The position numbers were made by a program, and so were the translations under genes. This document shows positions 21,610-32,070 of a stretch of DNA of 64,000 nt, piece after piece. Each line of letters opens with the position of its first letter. The first letter of the stretch is position 1. The notes under the pieces are model-generated. The model saw nothing but the letters and a program-made list of their open reading frames with translations. It was not told the origin of the DNA and did no database searches. This stretch comes from Lepidostoma basale (lineage: Eukaryota > Arthropoda > Insecta > Trichoptera > Lepidostomatidae). The stretch is from contig JAHDVF020001325.1 in the NCBI GenBank assembly GCA_022606425.2, positions 992,001-1,056,000 on the forward strand, written 5' to 3'.

Positions 21610-22895
21610 TTAGGTCCTTACATATGAAATTGGCGTTTTGCCGTACTGGCAACTTTGATCTCAAATATCTTCTCTTTGGTTAGGAATTCCAAATTCAAAT
21701 TTATACAGCTATTTACTCAAGTATTTGTGTTTCGAAAATTATAATTCATTTGTTTTTTCCTCAATTGTTTTTTTTCTTTGCGTCACTCAGTTTACAAAAT
21801 GAAAACTTGAAATATCGCGTTATTTACGAGTACGAGTTCCACCGTGGCACCAGTGCTGCAGAAACGTCTCGAAGGATTAATGATGTGTATGGCGACGGTG
21901 CCGCAAAAGAAAACACAGTGCGTTTTTGGTTCCAACGTTTTCGTTCTGGAAATTTCGACCTGCAGAACAAGCCCCGTGGACGGCCGGAGACCAAAGTTGA
22001 TAATGAAGAATTGAAGGCTATTGTGGAAGCGGATCCATCGCAAACCACGTCCGAGTTAGCTGCAGGCTGCGGTGTTAGTGATAAAACTGTTTTAATCCAC
22101 TTAAAGCAAATTGGGAAGGTGAAAAAGCTTGAAAGGTGGGTACCTCACGAATTGAGTGAAGCAAATCAACAAACGCGCATTGACTGCTGCGTTGCATTAC
22201 TCAACCGGCACAATAATGAAGGGATTTTGGATCGAATCATTACCTGTGATGAAAAGTGGACCCTGTATGATAATTGGAAGCGCTCATCGCAATGTCTGAA
22301 CCCTGCCGAACCAGCCAAACGGTGCCCCAAGCGAAAATTGACTCCAAAAAAGTTACTTGTGAGCGTTTGGTGGACTAGTGCTGGTGTCAATCACCACAGC
22401 TTTCTTAAATCTGGCCAGACGACTACAGCAGATGTCTATTGTCAGCAACTGCAAACCATGATGGAAAAGCTAGCTGCTAAACAACCGAGGCTGGTTAATC
22501 GCTCTAGGCCACTGCTGCTTCATGATAACGCTAGACCACACACTGCACTACAGACGGCTACCAAATTAGAAGAGCTTCAATTGGAATGTCTAAGACATCC
22601 ACCGTACTCTCCGGACCTTGCCCCAACAGATTACTATTTTTTTCGAAATTTGGATAACTTCTTGCAAGGGAAAAAATTCAACTCCGATGGGGCAGTCCAA
22701 ACCGACTTCAAAGATTTTATTGATTCCCGTCCGAATGGTTTTTTTAGTAAAGGGATCGATGAACTACCTATGAGATGGCAAAAGTGCATAGATAGCAATG
22801 GTACATACTTTGATTAAATAAATATATCATATTTAAAAAAAATCAACTTTATGTTCCTCCCATACAAAATGCCAATTTCATATGTAAGGACCTAA
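21610..22895 (+). mobile_element. mariner transposon, cecropia/Hsmar1-like, full length
   Basis: 1,286 bp with 31-bp terminal inverted repeats starting TTAGGTCCTTACATATGAAA (one mismatch between ends), flanked by TA duplications at 21608-21609 and 22896-22897. Length, TIR start (TTAGG) and TA target are typical of mariner. It contains one transposase frame over most of its length. Confidence 0.95.
21801..22817 (+). pseudogene. mariner transposase (DD34D), start codon lost
   Basis: Cut-and-paste transposase of a cecropia/Hsmar1-type mariner. In order: N-terminal HTH (AAETSRRIND...), second HTH with HLKQIGKVKKL, linker WVPHEL, catalytic D in ITCDEKW, D in LLHDNARPHTA, D in YSPDLAPTDYYFF. Thirty-four residues lie between the second and third Asp (DD34D). 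It ends WQKCIDSNGTYFD, as in close relatives. The frame is open for ~339 codons to TAA at 22815-22817. The natural ATG (21799-21801) is out of frame by one base: it reads ATG-AAA-ACT-TGA while the transposase frame reads GAA-AAC-TTG. No other upstream in-frame ATG exists; the frame extends back only from a TTG at 21750, and the next in-frame ATG is past the first catalytic Asp. One missing base after ATG would explain this. Otherwise intact. Confidence 0.9.
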
Positions 22896-22897
22896 TA

Positions 22898-23040
22898 TGA
22901 TCCAAAATAATCTTTCGCCATAAAAAACAACAAAATAATAAAATATGTTTTGCTTCTAGCAATAACACTAAAATTTTATCTATGATCCGCGTTACTAGTT
23001 GTCAAACTTCTTGCTAGATGTCTCTGGTTATGATATATAA
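22898..23040 (-). repeat. Dispersed repeat also found at 63297-63430
   Basis: About 135 bp nearly identical in reverse to 63297-63430 (gacatctagcaagaagtttg, actagtaacgcggatcatag). It abuts the right TA of the mariner. Confidence 0.7.
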
Positions 23041-23696
23041 TATTTTTTTACTACAAGCGTAATCAGAAATGTCATTCGAAAAACAAAATGTTTAATAACG
23101 ACACAGAAAACAAAAGATCAAGTAACAATCTATGCAACTTCGCCTGATATTGGCATTTGCATTTCTATTGTATGGAGGTTTTTTTTCAAATCGGAATTTT
23201 TTCATTTGTTTCGAACAACAGAACTTTTCCATTGTTGCATTCTGCAGACTATGACAAGGATTAAAAATAGCGTATCACGACCGTTCGTAACATTTTGAAC
23301 TATATGGCAACATTGCTTAGGTATAGAAATTTGTAACATTCATATATAATATTAATGCACCATAGATGATAATGATAATGATCACCCCCCAAATATAGTA
23401 CCTGTGTATTAGCGTTTCGAAAATAGTAAGTACCTAACAAAAAGCGGTTATTTTATTCCAAAATTGAATTTTAAATATACTTCAACCCTATTTTGTTTCT
23501 ATCTTAATTTAAAGTAAGAATAATCATTAAACCAACAATTCCTTATTATAATGATAAATGTTCTGTTCATTCCCAGGATATAATTTATTTTCCCTCGATT
23601 GAATTTTGTACTGATAATTATTTAAATCTGGTTATTACAAAGGTGCTTAGTTGTTTAAACATAAAAAAAGAAAACGAAAATTGTTTATCGATACAT
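23041..23696. other. AT-rich gap
   Basis: A 'gatcaccccccaa' string near 23377 recurs at 24119. No gene recognised. Confidence 0.3.
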
Positions 23697-23958
23697 TATA
23701 ATTATTAATATTATTTTGTTGAATAGCCCCTTCCATTATGACAGCATGAGCCAAATCGATGTAAAAAGTATTATTAAAGCTATCATAGTGATTCTCCTGA
23801 CATGTGATAGGTAGCTAATCTATCGCCATTTTATTGTCACGTGAATTCTACACCAGACCGAAGACAGTGTGACAATCACACTGCCCTCGCCGGGAATCGA
23901 AGCCGGAACCTTTGGGGTGGCAGTCATTGCACTTTCCACTCGGCCACGAAGGTCGTCA
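23697..23958 (-). mobile_element. tRNA-derived SINE, type 1
   Basis: The minus strand starts at 23958 with gacgaccttcgtggccgagt (tRNA-like A box), followed by a degraded B box (ggcttcgattcccgg) and the body cagtgtgattgtcacactg. The type 1 tail ends in gattcaacaaaataatatt. Confidence 0.8.
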
Positions 23959-24496
23959 TACATGTCTCCTGTACCACGGTTGACATCTTTGGGGTGACTT
24001 TTGAACTGTATCATATTATTCAATCACCTTCAAGCATATTCGCACGGTTATTATGTTTAACACCAATTGGGATCAAAAAGTAATTTTTGATTTTTTCGAT
24101 ATTTGATACCTTTGTAATGATCACCCCCCAATTATATCAATATTATTATTTAAATTATCATTATTTGTTCATTATATATTCGTTAAGAAAGGTCTGATTT
24201 AATAGAACGACAACTAATTGCTCGTGAAAGATATCGAGAATGAAAAATTGGCATTTCATCCAAGAAACTGGAGAACGCTTTTTTACAGTAATTATGCGTA
24301 CATTGTACCCTGGTATTTAATCGTGCAATAACCTCACCACTCTCCAAAATTGTCTCTACAAAATTACTCATTAACTTTTTATTTTTTTGAATATGTATTT
24401 CTCTTGTTTTCAAAAGGCATTATTTTGAAAAAAAAATTCCTTTTATAGATTTTCATATTTTTATAAAAATATACCCATCGAAAACTAATACATTAT
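23959..24496. other. AT-rich gap
   Basis: No gene recognised. Confidence 0.3.
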
Positions 24497-24498
24497 AT

Positions 24499-24984
24499 AG
24501 GGTGTATGCAACATTGTTTCTACAGACTGTCAATTTGACAGTTGACAAATGATTTGTAGTCAGTACGTTTTGCCATTTTACCATCAATAGACGGACGTCA
24601 GAACAGCGCTTGCAAATTGTGCAAATTTATTTTGAAAATCATAGTTCGGTTCGCCAAATTTATCGTGCACTACGTCCATTTTACGGTCGAAATAATCATC
24701 CATCCGAGCAAGTTATTCGGAAGACCATAGATCGTTTTCGCACCACGTAAACTCTAGTAGATAATACGCATCTACAAATATGACAATTGTCGAAAATAGG
24801 ATTTCACGATTGCGCTTCATTCGAGTTAACAGTGGCGCTCATATGCCCGAAATCATATTTAAACAACAGTGGCATAATATTATCTATTAAATAAAACCAA
24901 TATCATAGACACTTACATTATTTTAATGTGTGTTTTTTTTTTCATGTTTTGAATATGTATTGTATACCTCTAAAAAAACACCCT
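24499..24984 (+). mobile_element. Tc1/mariner-like deletion derivative, copy 2
   Basis: Ends in agggtgt...acaccct and is flanked by TA (24497-24498, 24985-24986). Interior frame from 24601 to the stop at 24748-24750: EQRLQIVQIYFENHSSVRQI, YRALRPFYGRNNHPSEQVIR, KTIDRFRTT. This is an intact N-terminal helix-turn-helix domain without an in-frame ATG. The DDE domain is deleted. It is a short non-autonomous element that kept its DNA-binding exon. Confidence 0.75.
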
Positions 24985-25450
24985 TATATGACGTTTTTTA
25001 AAATATTTTAACTTGACATACAAAATTTCGCATGATCTTCAATTTATTTACAAATGTTATAACCAATTGACATGTGTTATAAAATAAAAATGTGTATATA
25101 TAATGTAGATAACCATATAATTACATTCTATCATTATATATTAAGTCAAGAATATATAATGCATGTTTTGTCAAGAAAATGAGTTAAGTACCCTTTCATA
25201 AGCCTCAACGTATATGTAACATCAACAGCCCTTCATTTATTATGAACTCACCAGCACGTGGTGGGTTCACACTGGATTGGTACCTACTAAAGCCAAATCC
25301 ATATCGTATATACTGTTTGTTATAATATCAAATCTTAATTTTAATTCGAATAATTCGTCAATTACGCTTCAGCAGGCGACTGTATTGTTTAAAATGTCGT
25401 ACGTTTTATTAAATCAAAATACTATTTTAACTAATAATATTTATATTTTT
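24985..25450. other. AT-rich gap
   Basis: No gene recognised. Confidence 0.3.
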
Positions 25451-25451
25451 G

Positions 25452-25577
25452 TGAATGTATACTTATACTTGTATACGAATCCTGGATTTTCACCCATGGT
25501 GGGTGGTTAATTCAAATTTAATTGTATCTCAATAGAGACGAAGACGCAATCTGGAAACTGAATATGGATGATCAAGG
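25452..25577 (+). mobile_element. MITE-M left end, truncated
   Basis: Starts gtgaatgtatacttatactt, then cacccatggtgggtgg, and the family 5' block aatagagacgaagacgcaat. It ends at gatgatcaagg, followed by an A-rich run. Confidence 0.7.
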
Positions 25578-25737
25578 AAAAAAAAAAATAATAATATTTA
25601 ATTTTTACGACGATAAACGAACAGTGAATTAAAAATGTATTGACATAAATAAACGCATACGTAGAGTTAACAGCGTTTTGATTCACATATATTTGATAAT
25701 GTGGGGTTTCACAGTTTTCTACAAACAAACGAACAAA

Positions 25738-25885
25738 CCATCACGCCGTTTCCCCGCAGGGGTAGGGAGAGAGAATAGACCGCCACAATACTCTATCCTA
25801 GCACACCTCTCTAGCTTCCTCCACATTCATACAACGAGTCAACTTTAAAATTTGACAAATTCATGTTTTCCTCGGTCTACTTCGC
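25738..25885 (-). pseudogene. RTE-A2 3' end fragment
   Basis: Antisense ccatcacgccgtttccccgc and ctctatcctagcacacctct, matching 29860-29960. Internal deletion after acaacgagtca. Confidence 0.65.
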
Positions 25886-25929
25886 AAAACGTTTTTTCTG
25901 TTTTGATGTTAATTTTTTTTCGTTTATAC

Positions 25930-26273
25930 AAACAATTTTGACAGGTGTATTTCATTTGTTCGAAAGGCAATTTGAAAAATTTCCTCAATAATAGTTTGAA
26001 TGTTCTTGCTGGTGTTGAATTATTTTAGGTGACTGATTATAGTTAACTTAAACAAAAATGGTGGATAGATGGAATATAAATTAAATAAACACAAAAGTCC
26101 TGATCGTCCAGCTGACAACAAGTGCCCATACTAAAATAATATTATTTGTTAAATTATTATTATTTTGTATTTCATTTTATATCATTGTATTTTATATTAT
26201 TTGTTTAGGATTTAATTTGTGAGACAGAGGACTTCGGAGAGACGGCGTGATGGTTAGTTAGTTAGTTAGTTTT
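25930..26273 (+). mobile_element. Internally deleted RTE-A derivative (SINE-like)
   Basis: The 5' part matches the RTE-A leader at 32585-32730 (ttttgacaggtgtat, tcatttgttc, caatttgaaaaattt, ttcttgctgg). The 3' part is the RTE-A end: cttcggagagacggcgtgat, then ggttagttagttagtt. The whole ORF is missing. Confidence 0.65.
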
Positions 26274-26687
26274 AAATGTATGATGTAATAAATACCCATT
26301 TAAAGTTTTTTATTAAAGTTTTTACGATAATAAATATTTAGGAATAATATCGACTGACAGGAAGAGCTTATCTGTTTGGCTCTCTGCCATAACACCATAA
26401 AAGGAATATTCACGTGTGTTCTACGTAGTGTATCGGTGGCGCTAGGACGTATGGCCTCCAAGCTAGGAGCAATTAAAACTTATCGATGTTTAATCTCCAA
26501 TTGAAGAATTGGTACAAGTTGCAATTTCAGTGCCAGTTGACACGCACACAAGAACTGTGGATAGGCGCTCTAAACATACCGTTTAGAGAATTTTCTTACA
26601 ATTTCTTGGTGTTCCACTTCTGCATTTCAAATAATTTTTTTAGGGAAAGTCTAACATCAAGGATTTAAACTAACGGTATTACACATT
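26274..26687. other. Unassigned spacer
   Basis: A 60-codon frame at 26486 has no recognisable features. Confidence 0.3.
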
Positions 26688-27125
26688 GTTTATTGAACAT
26701 TGATGTACAACCGTATATTACATAATTAATACGAATGCAAACATCTGTTTTATAGGAGTTTTATTATAAGACGACCTTCGTGGTCAAATGGTAAGTGCAT
26801 TGACTGCCACCCCGAAGGTTCCGGGTTCGATTCCCGGTGAAAGCAGTGTAATTGTCACACTGTCTTTGGTCTGGTGTAGAGTTCACATGACAATAAAATG
26901 GCGATAGATTAGCAACCTATCACATGTCACGAGAATCACTATGATAGCTATAATACTCTCTACATAGATTTGGCTCATGCTATCATGTTGTAAAGAGCGA
27001 TTCAACAAAATAATAATAATTTATGGAAAAGACATGTTTTGCATGTTTAAAGCATTATCATATGTTGTCATTCATATAAATTATAATAAAACTTCTAGAA
27101 AACAGAGATTTCTATTCATATTAAT
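26688..27125. repeat. Family D pair split by a SINE
   Basis: Minus unit 26688-26769, continued after the SINE at 27010-27058, followed by a plus unit at 27066-27125. The joined flanks restore the usual 'gttttattataatttatggg' of family D. Confidence 0.7.
26770..27015 (+). mobile_element. tRNA-derived SINE, type 1, full length
   Basis: Starts gacgaccttcgtggtcaaat. B box-like ggttcgattcccgg at 26822-26836. Body cagtgtaattgtcacactgt, then aataaaatggcgatagatta. Tail gatttggctcatgctatcat and gagcgattcaacaaaataat with an (AAT)n end. Most complete type 1 copy in the window. Confidence 0.85.
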
Positions 27126-27362
27126 GGTGTTAGTCTTTATTTTACAATCTACAATATGATCATTATTATGAAGAAGGAATCGGGTCGTGTCTAGGCTAGA
27201 ACCCTGAAATGTTCCTGAACCCTGCTGGATCAGGAGCCACGCATTATATTATCAGATCACCACCGGTTACTTACTGATGTAACATTTTTTTTTCGCTTAA
27301 ACCGTATTCTACGATGAACCGCAACAGTCTGCTGCCAGAAATACTGTATATTATTGTGTTTT
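27126..27362. other. Unassigned spacer
   Basis: Contains ggatcaggagccacg; no assignment. Confidence 0.3.
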
Positions 27363-27592
27363 TGATTCGCTCTTTACATCATGACATCATAAGCCAAATC
27401 GATATAAAGGGTATTATAGCTATCATTGTGATTTTCGTAACATGTGATAGGTAGCTAATCTATCGCCATATTATTGTCAAGTGAATTCTACACCAGACCA
27501 AAGACAGTGTGACAATCACATTGCCCACGCCGGGAAACGAACCCGGAACCTTCGGGATGGCAGTCAATGCACTTACCACTCGGCCACGGTAA
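27363..27592 (-). mobile_element. tRNA-derived SINE, type 1
   Basis: Antisense copy with tail gattcgctctttacatcatg at 27366, cgggaaacgaacccggaacc B box at 27531-27550, and ggccacgg at the tRNA end, slightly 5'-truncated. Confidence 0.8.
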
Positions 27593-27604
27593 TCAATTTT
27601 ACAA

Positions 27605-28387
27605 TCGTATATACATATCGCGTACGACATCGTAGTCATTAGTGAGGACATAGATGAACTGACTAAAATGATTGAAGGGTTGCAGGAAGCATCAAATAAA
27701 ATAGGCTTAGAAATGAATATAGGAAAAACAAAGATTTTAAGTCCTGAAAATAAAAACTTCACTATCCGTAACAGCACCATAGAAAGAGTCAGCAAGTACA
27801 TCTACCTGGGACACAAGATTAAATTGGGAAAAGAGAACCAGACAGCGGAAATATCGAGCTGGGCAGTTTTCTGCAAACTAAAATACGTATTTGAAAACAA
27901 GGAAACTCCAGTATGTCTGAAGAGAAAAGTTTATGATTCATGCATACTGCCGGTGATGACGTATGGGATGGAAGCTGTGATCCTCACCAAGAGAAATGTA
28001 GAAAGATTGAGAGTCACGCAGCGTTCCATGGAAAGACATATGCTCGGCGTCAGTCTCCGAGATAGAATCAGAAATGAGGAGATTAGACGCCGAACAAAAA
28101 TAACGGACATCATGGAACGACTAGCGAGAGTGAAGTGGCAATGGGCGGGTCATGTGGCGAGACAGAGTGAGGATAGATGGACCCAGAAAATAATAAGGTG
28201 GAGACCATGGGAGAATAGGAGAAACGTCGGCAGGCCGCAAAAAAGGTGGGCCGACGACATTGCTGCCGTGGGGGGGGAAATGTGGCTACGGCTGGCAGGA
28301 GATAGAGACGAGTGGAAGGGAAGGGAGGAGGCCTATGTCCAGTAGTGGACCGATAAGGGCTGACGAAGAAGAAGAAGAAGAAGAAGA
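27605..28387 (+). pseudogene. RTE-C non-LTR retrotransposon, RT end and C-terminus
   Basis: Enters the ORF at the RT catalytic box (Y-DIVVISEDIDELTKMIEG, where YADD is damaged). The frame then runs open from 27668 to 28345: IGLEMNIGKTKILSPE, ERVSKYIYLGHKI, LPVMTYGMEAVILTKRNVER, MLGVSLRDRIRNEEIRRRTK, VKWQWAGHVARQSEDRWTQK, GRPQKRWADDI, DEWKGREEAYVQ, stop. The 3' end is (GAAGAA)n at 28366-28387. 225 intact codons make it one of the younger LINE fragments here. 5'-truncated, so it cannot move itself. Confidence 0.85.
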
Positions 28388-28652
28388 TATACATATTTAA
28401 TAGTGACATATCTACCTCCGTTAATTCATATTTATTTCGTGTTATACTCATTTTCTACTTCTTATACCATTTTCGGGTTGGTGACCACTATGATGAATGT
28501 TTCTTTGTTCTGCGCTATTAGGATCAGCACAGGACAAAGCACACTCTTACTTCTACAAGCTTCATTCCGGTCCAATCTCTTATTTTACGCGGCCAGGATA
28601 GTGGGCATAGAGAATGGATCACCACACTCCTCGATCCTGACACATCCTAATA

Positions 28653-29135
28653 ACATGAATTTGAAACTCCGACAGAGAATGATCAAATGCTATGTGTGGT
28701 ATGTTTTATTGTATGGATGTGAAACGTGGACCTTAAATATCAACTCAATGAACAGACTGGAAGCATTAGAAATGTAGCTCTATCGCCGAATGCTCAGAAT
28801 TCCCTGGACAGACATGGTTACCAATATCGAAGTCCTGAGCGAGCTAGAGTTGACAGGGAGCTGTTATCAACTATCAAGGTTCGGAAGATTTCACATCTGG
28901 GTCATGCACTGCATTGGGAAAAGTACCACCTTCTCCAACTGATATTGGAGGGGAAAATTGAGCCACGCCGAGGGCCCGGTAGGAGACATATGTCCTGGCT
29001 GCGAAGCGTGATGGAGTGGACCGGCATCCGAAGTGTGGAGGAGCTGTTCCGAACGGTGCAAGACAGGGACAGGTTCGCCGAGGTGATCGCCAACGTTGGG
29101 GGAACCCGACAGGGCACTTGCAGAAGAAGATGATA
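28653..29135 (+). pseudogene. RTE-B non-LTR retrotransposon, C-terminus
   Basis: In two frames: MNLKLRQRMIKCYVWYVLLY, GCETWTLNINSMNRLEALEM, stop, RMLRIPWTDMVTNIEVL-type; then from 28840 ARVDRELLSTIKVRKISHLG, HLLQLILEGKIEPRRGPGRR, MSWLRSVMEWTGIRSVEELF, RTVQDRDRFAEVIANVGGTR. Tail tgcagaagaagatga. A frame shift lies near 28810. A short antisense RTE-A2 scrap (ggatcaccacactcctcgat) precedes it. Confidence 0.85.
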
Positions 29136-29139
29136 GTAT

Positions 29140-29858
29140 ACACCAAGTGAATATATTATAGTTATTCTGGTAAAAAGCATTGCATCCGAATAGCTAGATT
29201 TTTTTCGAGAATCTTTGCTTGATAGGTACAGTGTTATTATTATTTTATTATTTATTCGATAGAATTTACAGCTCAAAGTTTACTACTCAAACTTTATTCT
29301 TTCTTATTTTATGGCATCGTTTACAATCAATGTCCATTTATTGATTAGCGCATACAAGGGGTAAATTAACAGCACATTTGTTTTGGTTAGCGGGGAGAGT
29401 TGGCCGATAATTAGTTACGAAGGTAACTTTTATTAGCTTTGTCCTTTAAGTTTGGAAGTTTGTTAATGGCTTAATAATAGAGATGCCGTGCTGCTATAAT
29501 CTACCCCTAATTACAGGGTAAAACCTCTCTTATAATAACCATAGAGCATTCAACGAAAAGTTTAACACACTACAATTCGGAAATTTGAAATCTTGTTCCT
29601 TTTAACTTGAAAGAAATAGGAGGAAAAATAACGTTTAACAATCAAAGTGATTTCACATTTTTTAATCATAAATTTTAATTGTTTATTCAAGGATACAGAG
29701 TAAACTTAGTGGAAATCAATTGTCTAATAATAACATAAGTGTAATATGGAATTGAATTAAACTAAAATTAGTTAAATATTTACACAAAACAATGGGGTCA
29801 CCACCGAAACATGTTTTGTTTGATATTATTATTTTTATTTGAACAAACAAACAACAAC
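29140..29858. other. AT-rich gap
   Basis: No gene or shared repeat recognised. Confidence 0.35.
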
Positions 29859-29859
29859 A

Positions 29860-30408
29860 AACCATCACGCCGTTTCCCCACAGGGGTAGGCGAAGAGAAT
29901 GAACCGCCACATTACTCTATCCTGACATACCCCTCTAGCTTCCTCCACATTCATACAGCGAGTCATACACGTACGTCGATTCTTCCGGCTTCTAACATAA
30001 CCAACCTTTAAAATTTGATTAATTTGGTCATGTCATGCGGAAATAAATTAATAAATTTTCCTCGGTCTACTTCGACTCCGTACTCCATTTACATCGTTAA
30101 CGTATACTTTTTTTAACCATTCTTTATTCACCCATGCGCTTCATATATCCGAACCAACGCAGCATAATACCTTCTTTCGCTCTACATTTCTTTCTAATAT
30201 CAGCATTTGAGATTCTGTCGTACATCGTTCTACCACACATACGTCTTAAGGACCTCATCTCTACCACATTTATTCTGCTCTCATTCTTCTTCTGCCAGTT
30301 CCATGCTACGCTTCCATACATAAGGGTTGGGACCAAAACTCCATTTTGAACGGCCATTTTCACTTCCATTGAAAAATTCTTGTTTCCAGTAACTATTTTA
30401 ATCAATAT
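29860..30408 (-). pseudogene. RTE-A2 3' part
   Basis: The minus strand gives MIKIVTGNKNFSMEVKMAVQ, NGVLVPTLMYGSVAWNWQKK, NESRINVVEMRSLRRMCGRT, MYDRISNADIRKKCRAKEGI, MLRWFGYMKRMGE, then further frames with GHVRSRKNRRACMTRC and a VW.SIL end. About 80% similar to RTE-A by eye; a separate subfamily. Confidence 0.8.
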
Positions 30409-30524
30409 ATTAAAATAGTTATTGGAAACAATAATTTATCAATATTTAATAAATAAAAGTGGAATAAAACCAGCGTTTAATTAAATTACAATGTCATTAT
30501 TTCGAAGTTACCAGTTCTGTGTTT

Positions 30525-30785
30525 CCTAACTAACTAACTAACCATCACGCCGTCTCCCCGAAAGGGTAGGCAGAAAGAATGGACTGTCACACTTTTACTG
30601 ATACGGCACTCCATCCTTCTCTTTTCGCTCCGCGGGAGACGCGGTGTGATGGGTTGTGAACCTCATCGCCACCAATAAGCATCTCCCGCGCACACTTCGA
30701 TCGTCCAACACCCATAAAATAAATCTAAAACAAGTAATATAAAATACAATGATATAAAATAAAATAACAAAATAAAAATAATTTA
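30525..30785 (-). mobile_element. Internally deleted RTE-A copy
   Basis: On the minus strand the RTE-A ORF start (gatgcttattggtggcgatg, then acaacccatcacacc, ggatggagtgccgtatc) is joined near 30597-30602 directly to the extreme 3' end (aaagtgtgacagtccattct, ggggagacggcgtgatggtt) and a (TTAG)n tail. Compare 32952-33035 and 35955-36020. About 2.9 kb of EN-RT coding DNA is missing. A ~31-codon mini-frame MLIGGDEVHNPSHRVSRGAK remains. Confidence 0.8.
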
Positions 30786-31014
30786 ACACAAAATGTTCTT
30801 TTTAGAAAAATGTATATTCTGATTTTAAAAATTTGGTTTGGTTCATGTGGTGCTCCTGTAAATTTGAAGATATTTCGCGTATAAGTGAATTGTTTTGGTC
30901 AATTTAACTGTTGCCGCACTTTATAAAAGTTAATTGTGACACGTAATACGTTTGTATTGTTTTGCTGTTAAAATTATATTAGTTTTATAGTTTTATCGTT
31001 TTATAAAGAATTTT

Positions 31015-31145
31015 GACAGGTGTAAAATAAATTTTTCATTTGTTCCAATGACAATTTGAATAATTTCTTCAATATTATAATATTTTTGAGTTCTTGCTGG
31101 TTAAGTGCCTAATTACAGCTAATTTAAATATTAATTATTTGTGTT
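31015..31145 (+). repeat. RTE-A 5' leader fragment
   Basis: Shares ttttgacaggtgtaaa, catttgttccaatgacaat, ttcttgctggtt, aagtgcctaatta with 32585-32730 and 25930-26050. Confidence 0.55.
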
Positions 31146-31224
31146 TACGTTTTTTAAATGACCCCGAAACTAAATAATCCACTATTATATTTTTTAATAC
31201 TGTACACTTTTTCCATATTATAAT

Positions 31225-31345
31225 GACTCTTAGTATATCGCCCTGATGAAGCTTGGGTACTAGCGAAACTATTATAGTTGGCATGAATTAAAATAACCAT
31301 ACCGTGGTTAAATACAGTGTTTTAAAATTTTGCATTAATAACTTT
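31225..31345 (+). repeat. HHR-A repeat unit
   Basis: The core is followed by aataaccataccgtggtta and aatacagtgtttta, as at 54030-54068. Confidence 0.65.
31236..31285 (+). ncRNA. Hammerhead-like motif, family A, with closed stem III
   Basis: CTGATGA (31243-31249), extra A, stem II GCT...AGC, GAAA, then ACTA-TTA-TAGT, a self-contained 4-bp stem III hairpin, then U. Flanks GCC and GGC start stem I. The core bases are all present apart from the extra A. Confidence 0.65.
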
Positions 31346-31823
31346 AATTAGATAATGAATTTTAACCCGAAACACTATGATACTTCAACATTAATAGTAG
31401 TTTTAATTTTGATAACACGTATCACTAGTACTAATTAATTCCTATGAAATTGTCGCTGCAGCAGTTTCGCCAATCGATGTTGGCATGAATCAATAATCAT
31501 TTGTTTGTAATACCCGGTGATCCCAACATAGGTTGGCAAACACCTGTCGCGAAAGTTTCATGGAAATATATTAATAAATAATCACATTGTAGGGTTTCAA
31601 ATTTAAAATTATTCAAAATTATTAAGTATTTTATATTAACGAATTTCTATTAATAAACACACTGTTCTTGCACTTTTGATTATATTTTTCTTGATATGTT
31701 TACATCGTCGTGTCACTATGATGAAGGTTTATAGACTTCGAAATATGTCAAGAGAAATAACCCCAAAAGTGGAAAAAGCAGTGTTTTAATTAATAAAATA
31801 AATCAATACTCATATTTTTGCAA

Positions 31824-31866
31824 TACCCGGTGATGCCAACATAGGTTGACGAAACATCTGTCGCGA
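31824..31866 (+). ncRNA. Hammerhead-like motif, family E (decayed 5' core)
   Basis: CGGTGAT for CTGATGA-T, then GCCAAC-ATAG-GTTGAC, GAAA, CATCTGT, C. The equivalent in unit 1 at 31510-31552 has CAAA for GAAA. Confidence 0.45.
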
Positions 31867-32019
31867 TAGTTTCATGGAAATAAATTAATAAATTATCACA
31901 TTAATTATATTAGGGTTTCAAAATTAAAACAGTTCAAAATTATTAATTTTTTAAATTAACGAATCAAAATACCGTTTTTTGTACTTTTGATTTTATTTTT
32001 CTTGACATGTTTACATCGA

Positions 32020-32070
32020 CATGTCACCGTGATGAAGGTTTATCGCCTTCGAAATAGAAGAAAGAGAAAT
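32020..32070 (+). ncRNA. Hammerhead-like motif, family H
   Basis: GTGATGA, A, GG...CC plus TTC, GAAA; unit 1 (31715-31770) retains the following TATGT-C. Family H flanks contain an inverted acttttgattttattttt block. Confidence 0.4.

Noticed and set aside
26770..26845. Possible functional tRNA gene
   Set aside because: A and B boxes are present but the same head is followed by a fixed SINE body and tail in eight copies, and no clean cloverleaf could be drawn.
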